DNA of 56,123 nt, taken from positions 1,016 through 57,138 of the forward strand of contig JAGHQL010000175.1 in NCBI GenBank assembly GCA_020080175.1. The letters are read 5' to 3'. Under the pieces are notes generated by a model. The model saw nothing but the letters and a program-made list of their open reading frames with translations. It had not been told where the DNA came from and did no database searches. Positions 44,874 through 56,123 of this stretch are shown one piece after another. A program made the position numbers and the translations under genes. Position 1 is the first letter of the stretch. The number at the start of each line of letters is the position of its first letter. Source of the stretch: Glutinoglossum americanum. Its lineage: Eukaryota; Ascomycota; Geoglossomycetes; Geoglossales; Geoglossaceae.

Positions 44874-47800
44874 CTACGCGACAACCACTGGTGAGGGTGC
44901 AGGTGGTCTCCTCTCCCCAAAATTATGCAACCTCTCCCCAATCAGATAAACCTCATCCCTAATCTTCTGCCTCCAGCCTTTCAGCATAGCGCCCATCAGA
45001 TATACTAGGCAGATAGTCATAACCACGATCAGAACAGCAGGGTAGCTGTATCGGTAAACTAGACTCTGCGTCTCCGCACTTGCCTTACTGAAACATAGCT
45101 TGTTGACGACATAGCCCAGCGGTATCGGTATGAGAAGGGCTCCACCCATGACAACCGTAGCAGGCATAACGAAGCAACGAGTTGCGATGCGCGCATCAGG
45201 GTCGAGCCAGCCCCTACGAACAATAGCGCGGAGGGCTTCTGCAGGCCGAGATTGCGAATACCAAAGGATAAAGCGACCCGTCATCTTCACATACAAGACC
45301 CCGAGGGTCCAATCCTGTATGAAGTGGATAACGTGTTTTTCGTTCGCATCGAAGTAGGTATGTATCGGTATGATAACATAGAATTCCGTTAGGAGTGCGA
45401 AAAGAGAGGGGAGGAGGAAGACAAATGCGGTGTATGTGTAAAGGAGACGAGCGATTCGGAGGGAGAATTTGACCGCGCCGCGGGCTGTTTGATTTGGTGA
45501 CTGAGAGTCGGAAGCCATGGTCCGTTTGAAGGAAGCGATGACGTTTTCAAACCATAGAACTGCGTAGAGAAGCCCGCCGAGTATGTAGATACCGATGGAG
45601 AAGGCGTAGACATCATTCATCCGAAGGTGATTAGGTATTACCGTAGAGAAAATCATCCGGCCGAAGACCAGCGGGACTACCGTGATGCTTACCCCAGTAA
45701 CAGCGGCGAAGACCCAGATATAGAGTATGAACAAAGATATCCGAACCCTAAACCACGGGGGTACATACACTTTAGCAAAGAGCTCCGTATTCCGTCCGTG
45801 GAGGCCATCCTCTCGATCAGGTTGGCCATCGACTCGCTCGTTATTTTCACTAACTTCCAGAAACACCTTTCCACCCTTTGGGATGCGGACCTGATCTGAA
45901 GCGGGAGCGCGGACATATTTACCATCTCGGAGGAAATAAGCCTCCATATTCCGGTCCTCGGCCAAGATTCTGCGATCGTCCCCAATCACAGGCTGGTGAA
46001 CGTCACCTTTTTTACCAAGAAGGACATCCCGCCACGTTCGTCGGACGTGATGACCTTCCTCGTCCTCCTGGCGCTCACCAAACAGAAACCAAGTGAGGCG
46101 AAGCATCCGGCCACAGACTCTGAACCACCAGCTATACATCGTGTGCAAGCCATCAGACGGCTTGAAGAATCTGACCACGACAGGCATGAGAAAATTATAG
46201 AATAAAAGGTCAACTGGGAATTCCAGGACAGGCTCGTTCGACGACCAGTGTATGGGCAAGATACCGTCAAATGTGTAATACAGACCCCAGACGACTCCGC
46301 CTAGACACACGATAACCAAAGCACCATACACTAGGGCACTAAAGGCAATCTTGCGCAGTTGTGTCGATACACTTCGCTCGAGGACATCACGAACTGGATG
46401 AAACGTCGCATCATCCGGATCGCGAATGAAATCTAACGCAAACTTCGTTAGTGGCACAAAAGACAGCACCTATTGGCGAGGAAGGCTTACAGAGTACCCC
46501 ACTTCGCATGATCTTCCGACACATGGATACAAAAAGCGCAAAGTGGAACATATAGCAAGTACCGACAAACCAATGAACAAAGATTGAAGTAAACGGAGCT
46601 GTTAAGGTGAACGTAACTCTCGACATAAAGGTAGCCTTCTCGAAGAGGGGTAACAGCGCAAGATCTAGGAGCAGTCCGCAGTAGAGGGGGAAGACAATCA
46701 TCTCAATACCGATAATAAGAATAACCTTGAGAACGCCGCCAGCCTGCTGCAATACCTTAGTAATGACAGACTCGATTTTCCTACCCTGTCGAGAAGTAGA
46801 GAATGGACTGCCCCTCTTAAGGTATAGTGCACCGACAATGGAGAAGAAGGCATATCCCACGACAATCGCAACAGCGCGGTCCCAGGGGCCCCAATAAGCC
46901 AAGCTCGGGTCGATAGGTGTAGCCCTCTTCGGGATGTCTAATGATATATTGAAAAGGCTTGGATTCCAAACTCCCTGCGGCGCCAATGTTAGACCCACCT
47001 TGATCCCGCCAAAACTAGATCCGATGGTTCTTGCAATACGACCCGCTAGACCGAAGTCCGGATTTTGGAGAGTATTCCTGAAACTGGTGTATCTCCAGAT
47101 ATTGAGAGCCCCGTGATACGTGGTCTCCGTGGCTCTAAAAACGAAACCGAAAGCGCAAGTAATTCGGGCTTCAGTAATACGTAACGCCTCGTGAGATAAT
47201 ACTGAAAAGGTTGGGTAGTCGGCTCCCGAGAACTGTACCGAAGCTGACACTACCATCTTCGAGATCCTGTCGATAGCCCCTTCTGCGATACCCCTTGTCG
47301 CATTGGAAATAGTAGTGCTCCGCGAATACCTTTTAACCATGGGCATGGCGAACCCAACAAGAGTAAGGCAGAATCGCAGGAAAGTGTCGATCCAATACAC
47401 AATGCTACCTGTGGAGAAGAGCACGCTATCCACAATCAGATCCGCAGCGAAGGAAACACCCCTCAGAGGCACCTTTATAAGAAGGGTTATCGGATGGCAT
47501 AGAAAGAGTAAGACAAACTTTCCCCAAATATACGGGAACCACACTCCAGCGCCAACGGTAGTCGAGATTAGAACTGCACTAAACATGCCGTTTTGGAAGA
47601 GCCCTGTAAGGGGTCCTCGCATACCGATTAATTCCATGACTCCCTCGAAATCTTCCCCATCTTCTATTGCTTCGGCATCCAAGGGATCCAGCCCACCATC
47701 GGCAGCATTAGGGGCATGGCCAGCATCTTCCTCAGGCTGTGCTTGCTGTCTGCCAGGTTCGTTGTGCGCAACCGGCACAAAAGGGGCCTCGTCGGCCAAG

Positions 47801-50413
47801 TCCTGAACAACATGTTCATCGTTCTCGTGGACATCTTCGGGAGGCAGTCTATCCGGGAGGATGTCACCCCACAGCCAGTCTGCGAGTCGTTCCAGCAAAC
47901 CTTGTGGAGGCTGGTGGGCGGCCACAGGTTGGGGGTTTGCCATGTGCTCGTTCTCGGGAAGGCTCGCCTCGTCCCGATGTCCATCAAGCGGCTCATCTGC
48001 CGGCGTCTGAGCGGCGCTCGCGACTCCAACGTGCTCATGATAGAAAGGAGTGCTCTCAGGAAATTGATCAAACAGCGATGAATTTTCGGACCCACCGTCA
48101 CTTATTTCGTGGCCTTCTGTTGTGTTTTGCGCCACAGGTTGAGAGGGCGAGCTTGCACCAGACTCAGTAGGTACGGAGATGCCTTTGTATGCCCACACGG
48201 CATCATCGCCGCCTTGATATTTACTACAGTTCCCACCCTGCGCCGGTGACGTATGTAGATCATCATCAACAAAGTCAGGGAATTTAGTGACACCGCTGTC
48301 ATAATTGGCACGCCTATTTTCTTTCAGCTCCTCCCGTAGCCACTGTTTGTGTGAAGAAAATATCGATCCCGGATCCGTTTCCAAGTCCTTATCTTGATCT
48401 CGTATTGCTCTTCCCTTCCCCTTAAGGTCCTTCGAGGGTTCAGAGTCTTCAAGATTGGGTGGTGATGCCCTCAAAGCCTCCAGCCAGCTTTCGTTACTTT
48501 CGAAATCCCGAGGCCCAACACTATTGGCTTGGATAGTCCGTGTCTTTTTCTTTCCCTCACGCGCTAGCTCAATACCACCAAACGAAGACTCCAACAATGG
48601 TAAACTAGTTTCTTCGCCCACACCACCAATTCCACGGCCTTGGCTCAGAGTGCTAAAGGGATTGCTTAGATCAGACCGTTCCAATCGCTCTATGGATCCG
48701 ACTATCCGAGCTGGGCCAGCTGTAGGGTTTTCTTCCTTGATCCTAAGAACCTCTGGTTGTTTTAAACTTCTGTGTTGCCGTATATCCACGAAATCCTGTG
48801 GGCCCTGCCGCTCTAGTTCACCCACCAGTTCCTCCTCAATGGTCCGCCTTATTTCCGCAGCTCGGGATAGCGCATCTCTATTGAGTAGACTGGGTCTCTG
48901 CTGAGAGCCAGGATCTTCCCCATTGAGCGGGCTATTGAATCTGAATACTTCCCCATCCTCAAGTCGCCTCCCAAATGCATTTCCATTCTCTTGCGTTTCA
49001 CCATCCATCAGTACACGAGCTCCAATATCAACTCGTGTTTCCTCGATCGGTGGTGGAAAATGGACTCTTCTCCTAGCCCTCGCGATAGGTCTCGCGGGTC
49101 CCGCAGCTCCGTTCGCCCCTCTAAAAAGCTCTATGTCTCTTTCCAGTTGCTCCACCTGTTGCTGCTGTTCGTGCCGCTGTTCTCTGTCCATGGCTGCTCG
49201 CAAGTTTCCAAGAGCCACTCCTTCGCGTCCATCGCCTTCTTGAACATCAGCAGGCCTAGCAGGTCCCCAGAAATCGGCATCGAGACCATCCCCCATATTA
49301 ATGCCTGGTTGTTGTTGTACAACCCACTCGCGGATAAGGAAAACCAAAATGAAGGCAATGACAACGGATATTGTGATTATCTGGCCTTCAAAGGTATCAA
49401 TGACAAGCTTGTTGAAAGCTGGCGAGCGAGTCAAGTTGTTGAGAAAGGTGACATTCGAAAGGAATGTCGGATGTCGGTATTGAAGCTTCATGTTGGCTGA
49501 CTCGGTTCCATTGGCCGAGGTCAACGGAGTTGTCGAAGCGCGGGATCCAAAGTCGAAAAGGATATATTTGAGGAGAGAGAATGCGACCGGCGGTCCTGAC
49601 GATAGTTTGAACGTTTTTGAGATTGGTGCCAATATCGATGGAAGTGCACTAGCGGTCCTCGTTGCCGCAAGAGACGATGAACTGGACAAGGCCAGCGGAT
49701 TTACGTTTGCAGGCGAAGACCCCCACTCGCTACTCAGCACCTCAGCCAGTACTCCTGTCGAAGTCGCCATGGCATCTGTCGCTTGCGAGCGCCCAGGGCT
49801 TGATCCTTCCCAGATGTACCAGCCTCCATCTCCGAGCCAGAAGAGAAAGCGCCAGACCGCTCGCATTGACCATGGAAGCCAGCCGATCCAGACGAAGCAG
49901 ACAAGGAGAAATCGCAGCCATGTTAATAGAGTACGAACGCTGTGGGAGAGTAGGTGGCGGACAAACACCGGAAACGGCACAGAAGGGGGCATTTCGGGAT
50001 GGTACACTGTAAGAACCCATCAGAAATAGAGTATGAATGAATGTAGATAAGGCAGCCTACACTTTGTGAATCGAAAGGGAGTTTTGCACAGTTCACAGTG
50101 TTTCTTCTGGGAATGCAACAGCCATTCCATCAAGCTATTATGTTCAAAAAAAAAAAAAGTCGTTAGTGACGTTATGCGACGAAACAATCTGCAGGTTGCT
50201 GAGGATATGGACACGAACTGCATACCATTCTTGGTGAACGAACTTAATGCTCCCACTGCATTTGCATGGGTAGAATAGATGTTCATCCTTTGATCCCTCG
50301 CCCCTACATATCCGACAAGTGTCCGGTTCATTGCTGCTCCCGTTGTCGTTCGTAGCATAGGCGGGGTCATTCATAATGTCGGGCTGACCGCCAGCCAGAT
50401 GATGGAATGCCAT
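44874..50413 (-). CDS. doa10: ERAD E3 ubiquitin ligase Doa10 (Ssm4/MARCH6)
   Basis: Four exons (50226-50413, 50061-50134, 46491-50006, 44874-46432) give 1,778 residues. Doa10 sits in the ER and inner nuclear membrane and ubiquitinates misfolded cytosolic-domain and membrane proteins with Ubc6 and Ubc7. An N-terminal RING-CH finger is split by intron 1: C33-x2-C36, C50-x-C52, H60-x2-C63, C76-x2-C79, ending CELCKTPF. The first helix pair follows intron 2 (FVRHLLSHSVRTLLTWL). A long, mostly disordered acidic/Ser-rich loop (about 300-850) separates it from the multi-helix core with a TEB4-type conserved region. The last exon joins GVLYFIRDPDDATFHPVRD. The protein is longer than the yeast one (about 1,320), mainly because of the loop, as in other filamentous fungi. 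Confidence 0.94.
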
Positions 50414-51704
50414 ACTAAAGAGATGAAAGCAATAAAGGTATCAAGGGAGATCCTATGAGGCGGTGAGGCAGACCTAAAGCTCGGAGGCAGTTGGCTGCAG
50501 ATGAGCCTCAGGCGACTTATGCAGACATCGAATGGCAGTCGAAACAGTCCGCTATCCACCAGGCTACAGCTCGTCCAGGAATCCTCCAGTTAAGGTAACC
50601 TTATAAGCGATGCGCTAGACTTCTCTGGCGCTAACGATCCAGAGTTTGAAGCGTTATGTATGCTGATGCTAGACTTTGTCGTGAGCGAAAGTTCGCGCCA
50701 AGACGTCACCTGGAAAATCCGCCACTAAAAGCAGCTACCGCGTCGTGAATATGGAAAATGGGGAAAATCGATGCACAGCACCAAAACCACGGCAGTGCAT
50801 ATGTTCGAGAGGGAATACTAAACTCACTCTCAATAAACACAGTTGAACCCCGGCACATATATCCAATGGGGGATCCCTTGTAACCACATACACGCCCCTC
50901 AGGAAATAAAAGAGGAAAACTACACCTGAAGGCCCAATCAGGTCAAAGCCGAAATTGTTAATATTTTAGTAAGCCTTTTACGTGTTCCAAGTAAACAAGA
51001 CAAAAGTCATAGTGTTCGAGAAATTACCTATTTAATTAATGTCACTACAAGGTCGACCGCCAGGTGCTAGGCCATGATTTCAATTTATTATTCATTTTCC
51101 ATTTCCGCCATTTCTCCGCGGCAGCAGCCAATGGGTGACCGAAACCAATGGATTCCCATCGATCTTTGATCGAAGGTTTCGACGTAGCATGCGTTTCCTC
51201 ATACACGTCCGAGTCATGTAGCAAGTTTCACTTTATTGCATGTGATGGAAAGTCTGAAGCCCTCGACCTTGTCCCGATACGGCAATTTTAACTAGGAGAG
51301 GAGTAAGACAGCGATCATTCGCTGACACTCACGAGTTTAAACTGGCGTGTCGATGAGATAATCAGCCTCGTTAGGGGTGCAGGGGTAGCCAGGTGCCCAG
51401 ACGTCACACTTATTCTTCCAAGTTTCGAACGTTATCCTCCAACTCCTTCGCATTCGTTTCTGCAAGTCAGACACCTATATTTTGAACACCAATCCAGCTG
51501 ATGCCGGGGTTGATCTCTTCAGCGCGATTTAAAACTCTTTGTTACAGCTGGTTCCACTGTATCATCTGCACCTCCCCACGCAACAAACTTCGGTAACACC
51601 AGGCGTGTTTATCGATCTTCAGGAGTTCGCGTCCTCCTTCAGTTCTAGCCCACAAAGCATACATCAACCTACTGGTCCTTGACACCTCAAGACTCGCTCT
51701 CACG
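50414..51704. promoter_or_regulatory. Divergent intergenic region of Doa10 and the RDEL protein
   Basis: About 1.29 kb with no supported gene. It includes two CCAAT boxes 17 bases apart at 51128-51132 and 51145-51149, and a small palindrome (ATCGATCTTTGATCGA) just downstream. The two neighbours are both ER-linked, so shared control is possible but unproven. Confidence 0.45.
51128..51149 (+). promoter_or_regulatory. Paired CCAAT boxes
   Basis: CCAAT at 51128-51132 and at 51145-51149, same orientation, each followed by GG. CCAAT is the core site of the Hap/NF-Y complex. They are about 560 bases upstream of the RDEL-protein ATG, rather far for a core promoter unless the leader is long. Confidence 0.35.
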
Positions 51705-54700
51705 ATGGCTGCTGAGACAAATGGAAATTTGATCGAATCGTCCATGCCGATAAAGAAAAGTAGGCACAATAACTCGAGACTAAAAAGGTTACGAAACCGA
51801 CGAAGGGGTTGGGCAGCTCGCGCTCTCAGCATTTGCACCAGGTATATTCATCATTTCTCTACCCCTCCGAAACCTCCAAGAACTCATTTAGCTAATAGTG
51901 GCCTTAGGCTCGTAATATGGCAGGTCATATACACCGTGGCATTCAAATGCCCTTCCTCCCCCGCTGAACTCACGAATGAATCCTCGAGGGTGTGCAAACC
52001 GTACCATACCATCCGCTCTCAATTCGCGCCATACCTAGAACCTTACTACGATACCTATGCCGCTCCTTATGTCAATACCGCTCGTCCCTACGTCGAGAGG
52101 TTTGACGCTCAATTCATCGCCCCCACCGTTAGCTTTGGGAGGCTGAGCTACGAGAACTACTGTGCACCTCGCATTGAGAGAGTTCGAGAATACGGTTCGA
52201 AGGAGTGGCGGAACACTTTGAAGCCAAAGTTGGAGGCCACCACAGAGAAGGCGTGGGATCGGTATAATGCAAGCCTGGCTCCGCATGTCAGCAAGGCGAT
52301 CGCAGCATCCACGCCATACTATGAGCTAGCGAGAGATAACTTTTTCTTGACATATTATTCTCATCTCGTCCCCGCTTACACTTCATCCGTGCCATATGCT
52401 AAACGAACGTACGCACACGGTCGTGACTTCGCGGTCCACACTGGCATCCCATACGCACAAGGGGTATGGAGGAGCCTCACAGCATTTATCGACAGGATCC
52501 TGTGGCCAAAAGTGAGGATTCTATATGGCGAGAACGTCGAGCCACAACTCGTGAGGATTGGAGAAAGGCTTGGAAGGTATCGGGATGGGGGGAGAATTCG
52601 AGCGGTGGTAGAACATGCTGATAGGTGAGATGCCATAATTCACCCTTTAGGCCGTCACAAGACAATCGCCTTTGTGCCTGTCGTTTGTATGTTTTGTAAC
52701 CAACCAAAAAATCGTGTACTGGTGCTCTCGATGCACATACGCTTTTGCTCCAAAGCGCCTAAACTAACGATCTTCGTGATAGCTCCTCTCAGCCATCCCC
52801 CCCATCGTCATCGACCTCATCCATATCATCTCCCGTCGTGGCGGCCCATGCAGCTTCCTCGTCCGTGCAATCAAGCACCTCCTCAAGCACCGACTCCCAT
52901 GATCCCCCCACTGCTTATATGACAGATGAGGAAATAGCCCGCGAGAAGGTCACGGAGGATCTTCGCGTGTGGCACGAGAAGTTTGCTAAAGCAGCAGACA
53001 AGGGGGCAGAGGATCTGGAGGACCGCGTGAGGCAAATCACGGAGGGACAGATTAGCAAGCAGGCTCAAGGCGTCGGGCAGGGATTGGTGGTGCAATTGGA
53101 AGAGACTGTAGAGAAAGGATTTCGTGAACTAAAGGCCAAGATTAACGATATCGTGAAGGCCATTCCATCCTCCGCCGATGAGGATGATATGGAAAAGGCT
53201 GATGGCGAATTGTACGCGGCGATACGTACCGCAGGGCTAGCCATGAAGGAAAAGGCAGTAGAACTGCGGACGTGGAAACATAATTACTACGAGGAAACCG
53301 ATCGCCTCGTTGCTGCCGCAACCGAGGCAACGTTAGAGGTGGTTGATAATATCCGGGACCTCGGTCTACAGGAAATTGGAATGCGATGGGCCTGGATGGA
53401 AGGCGTCACGTACAAGGACTGGTCCGAGTATCACGCTCTGAGGAAGACATTCGACGAATGGAGGGACGAGGTCGAGGCTGCAGCCAAACAGCAGAAGGGC
53501 CTTGCCAAGGCTAAGGAGGCTGGCGACGACATTGAAGGACGAGGCATGGCCATCGCCGAGGAAGCGGCAATGGAGCTGCGCCGCCTTAAGGATGTTGCGA
53601 AGTGGAAAATCGAGGCTCGGGATTCTAGCAACGACTTCGCTACCAAATCCGCCCTTGCTGCAGCCTTGAAGGTTGACCGGAAAGTCTCGGGCAAAGCCAG
53701 CGATGCGGTCTCCAAATCCTCTGTAGCTTCGGAGTCTGTCGTATCGAAGGCCACAGACGAGGCCACTACACCAAGCTCAAAAGCACAAGATGTGTCTGCG
53801 ATTGTTTCCGAGGCCGCCCATGCCACAGAGCCCGACGCAGCCGACAATGCAGCAGCGGAGGCCCTCAAGGTCCCCACTAGACAACAACCGACGGTTAAGA
53901 GTGCGGCACCTGCTCCACCGAAGGAAGCGGGACAATCTGTACCCGACGCGAGAGAGGCCACCGTGGGGACTCCATCGTCTCCTCATAAATCGTTCGCTTC
54001 GATTGCTTCCGAGAGAATCGAATGCGCAGCTTCCGCCATTTCCGGGGCCATACACGGCAAGGAATCGCCATCTTCATTCCCTGACAACTTTTCATCGGTA
54101 GCCGGTGCCGAGACCTCCGGGCAATCACTACTGGCAAGTAGTACCTCTAAGAAAGTCTGGGGAGGAGCGTCCGCGCAGCAAGTCGACGCCCGCCAGATCG
54201 TTTATGAAGCGAGTGAACAAGGATCAGAGACGCCGCTTGCAGAATCAATTATATCCAGAGCTGGGAGCTACGCTGCCGCAGCGACGGACGGAGCGGCCCG
54301 GCAATACGAAGATATCAGGGCGCTAATCTCAGAACTCGTTTCTGGCAAGGAACCTGATTTCACGGAGAGCGTGATGAGTAGGTTAAACTCGGCTCTCCAC
54401 ACCGGCGCTCCTGAGATCATCTCACCAGTCTCCAGCATCGCCAACGAGGCATACGAGTCAGCCTCCTCGGTCATAATTTCAGTTTTCACTCCACCTCCAG
54501 CGCTAGAGGCCATCCTGGGTTCGGCCAGCGAAAAGGTCAATTCCGCCATTGAAGCTGCTAGTATTCAGATCTACGGCACCCCGAAAGGTACATATGAGCG
54601 GGCTACGTCGGCAGCCGCTGAGGCATATGAGTCCGCATCATCTCACATCAGCGGGGCCATCTATGGAACCCAAACCGGCTACATCGAGGCAGCACAAGCG

Positions 54701-55105
54701 TCGGTTTCCGAAGTCGCTGCCTCAGCGCAATCAGCTATCTCTATTGCTATTTACGGCACTGAGAAGGGCTATGTGGAACAGGTCACCAGTGCGGCCGGTG
54801 AAGCTTATGCTTCTGCATCTTCAGTCGCCGCAGATAACATCTCTGCAGCAAAGGCTCGTGTGTCGGAAGCCGTGTACGGGACCCCCCAGGGTGTCGTCGA
54901 GAGTGCCCAGAGCAGACTGAATGCTGCCGTTGAGAGCGCACGGGCTAGGCTAAACGAATTCGTGGAGAATGCTGGTGAGGCTGCTGGTGAGGCTGCTGGT
55001 GAGGCTATGTCGGCAGTGAGGGAGAACGCCGAGAACTTGGCCAGTCAGGTTGGCAGGGCAGCAGACACGGCAGCAACGGGAGCTACACCCCGGGACGAAT
55101 TGTAG
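51705..55105 (+). CDS. Fungal 'hoxa13-like' protein: ER-type protein with repeats and RDEL tail
   Basis: Three exons (51705-51841, 51908-52624, 52783-55105) give 1,058 residues. Related fungal proteins are often annotated as transcription factor hoxa13, but no homeodomain is visible. A Lys/Arg-rich start (about 17-35) precedes a hydrophobic stretch (AARALSICTRLVIWQVIYTV, about 37-56), which could be a signal sequence or anchor. A Tyr-rich region follows (YLEPYYDTYAAPYVNTARPY and related runs). After a Ser-rich linker come long charged helices (about 300-540), a Ser/Ala-rich region, and C-terminal amphipathic repeats built around IYGTxxGYxE with about 30-residue spacing. The chain ends PRDEL, which resembles HDEL/KDEL ER-retrieval signals. 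I infer an ER-lumenal or ER-membrane protein, function unknown. Intron 1 (66 bases) is stop-free and in frame. Confidence 0.8.
54485..54985 (+). repeat. Protein-coding repeats with YGT core
   Basis: YGT codons occur at 54572, 54662, 54752 and 54875, with a degenerate copy beginning at 54485 (FTPPP). Spacings are 87, 90, 90 and 123 bases, so the basic unit is 30 residues. Units share a pattern of small-residue amphipathic helix, IYGT, then a charged Gly-Tyr turn. A GEAAGEAAGEA microrepeat follows near 54975. Confidence 0.75.
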
Positions 55106-55818
55106 GCGACAACCAAGTATGGTTAGACATCTACCTGGCTTCTCCCCTTTCATACGTGGCAATTTTACAATAGGTTTGTACTCTTTTTTTCTTCTTTTTT
55201 TTGGGGGGGGCGGCCTTACATTTGCAGATCATAGCTCTAGCAGTACGTTTATGAGCTCTCAGTTAAGGGAGGGGCGGCCTTACTTTCCACCTTGTAACAT
55301 TGACACCGACGCGGAGCGATGGACTTGAAAAAATGCACGACCGCTAATGATTCATTCTATCTCTGTATCACCTATCGGTTTTTTTTTTTTTCCACGCTAC
55401 TTTGAAAGGGGATGGGGTGGCACAAAAATGTATAGCTCTTACAAAGTCCGTTCTCTGTCTGCAGAGAATCTTGAACGCGGGGGGAGGCAAAGCTGAATAT
55501 GTACATACCTAGCCGGTTTCCTCCTGTTTTCCTTTTTTTCTGTTCCAGCACCCAGACATTAATCACATAACGGTTAATGGTAGTTGGTGATATTTCTCCG
55601 CCAATTTATAGACAATGAAAATGAACATAAGCCCCCTCTTCCACGATTTCCCTCGTAAGGGTGAAAACTCCCTTTATATCTTTTTTTTTTTTTTTTCTTT
55701 CTCGAACCCCGACGCCCGCAGCCTAAAGACTCCCGAAAATAAAAACAAAAAAAAAGGCTCCCCCATGCACCACACACACACACACCTCTGGTATGTACAC
55801 AAAAGACCCCTTCCCGTT
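55106..55818. other. Convergent intergenic region with poly-T and poly-G tracts
   Basis: About 710 bases between the 3' ends of the RDEL-protein gene and Trs20. It carries several homopolymer tracts (T-runs near 55175, 55380 and 55685; G8 near 55202) and a CA microsatellite near 55775. No gene is supported. Confidence 0.5.
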
Positions 55819-56123
55819 TCACAGATACTTCTTCCCCGCCGCGGCGACCCTCGCCCTAAACACCGGACTCCCGACGCCCCTCTCGGGCTCGTAAAACGGA
55901 TTCATGAGCGTCTTGACCCAGACCTCGTAGACGTCAGCGAAGAACTGGCGCACGGCCTCCTCGGCGGCGGGGGAGGTAGGGTTCGCGGCGATGGAGGAGC
56001 GGGAGGAAGCGGACGCGGGCGGGGCGGCGGACGCTGCGGAGGCAGAAGCGGAGCCGGCGGAGGAGGAAGCCGTGGGGTCGTGGAGGAGGAGGAACTTGAT
56101 GTCTGTGTTTCCGGGGGGGGGGG
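55819..56123 (-). CDS. trs20: TRAPP complex subunit Trs20 (sedlin/TRAPPC2), 3' part only
   Basis: Reads from the right window edge to a stop at 55819-55821, about 100 residues; the 5' part lies outside. The frame gives GNTDIKFLLLHDP, then a Ala/Ser/Pro-rich insert of about 38 residues, then AAEEAVRQFFADVYEVWVKT, LMNPFYEPERGVGSP and FRARVAAAGKKYL. The end closely matches the C-terminus of sedlin (NPFYEPNSPI...F-K-GKKHL). Trs20 is a small longin-fold core subunit of TRAPP complexes, which activate Ypt1/Rab1 in ER-Golgi traffic and autophagy. The Ala/Ser insert between the last strand and last helix is not in the human protein. Ten G residues at the very edge would encode proline, or mark intron sequence or an assembly break. 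Confidence 0.85.
   Translation of the reverse strand, partial: PPPGNTDIKFLLLHDPTASSSAGSASASAASAAPPASASSRSSIAANPTSPAAEEAVRQFFADVYEVWVKTLMNPFYEPERGVGSPVFRARVAAAGKKYL

Noticed and set aside
1-56123. tRNA, rRNA, CRISPR, or mobile elements (DNA transposons, LINEs, LTR elements)
   Set aside because: No cloverleaf-like A/B-box pairs, no arrays of regular repeats, no transposase or reverse-transcriptase motifs and no terminal repeats were recognised by eye.

Overview
The window is nuclear DNA of a filamentous ascomycete (Pezizomycotina-like). Introns are short (about 50-160 bp) with GT...AG ends and CTAAC/CTGAC-like branch sites. Proteins typical of that group are present: SIN1/Avo1, Doa10, a Ctk3-type subunit, a Pex8-like peroxin and a fungal protein usually mislabelled 'hoxa13'. 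I cannot place it to class or genus. All splice models below were built by eye from splice signals and were checked for phase and family fit.

Layout, left to right: a serine/threonine-rich single-pass membrane protein (minus); a coding-like but frame-disrupted remnant (minus); CTD kinase subunit Ctk3 (plus); a CLC-family chloride transporter (minus); an NFKBIL1-like protein (plus); a PKA catalytic subunit (plus); a PI-PLC X-domain protein (plus); a PRCC-domain protein (minus); the TORC2 subunit SIN1 (plus); an unrecognised nuclear-type protein (minus); midasin/Rea1, a 15 kb gene for a protein of about 4,945 residues (minus); an NSRP1-like splicing factor (plus); a maltose/NodL-type O-acetyltransferase (minus); the CaaX methyltransferase Ste14 (plus); a TMEM170-like membrane protein (minus); a Pex8-like peroxin (plus); the ER ubiquitin ligase Doa10 (minus); a large ER-type protein ending in RDEL (plus); and the 3' end of TRAPP subunit Trs20 (minus), cut by the window edge.

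These are mostly conserved housekeeping genes arranged as divergent or convergent pairs, with no operon-like logic. Loose themes are nutrient and growth signalling (PKA, TORC2 SIN1), ribosome biogenesis (midasin), transcription and splicing (Ctk3, PRCC, NSRP1), and endomembrane function (CLC, Ste14, TMEM170, Doa10, the RDEL protein, Trs20). No tRNA, rRNA, CRISPR array or recognisable mobile element was seen.

I found no clearly new multi-gene system. The points most worth a second look are: the RDEL-ending repeat protein; a glutamine where CLC exchangers carry the proton glutamate; a tiny last exon that restores the FTEF tail of PKA; a TCACGTG element recurring in three divergent promoters; the frame-disrupted remnant next to Ctk3; and an orphan gene with an internal duplication.
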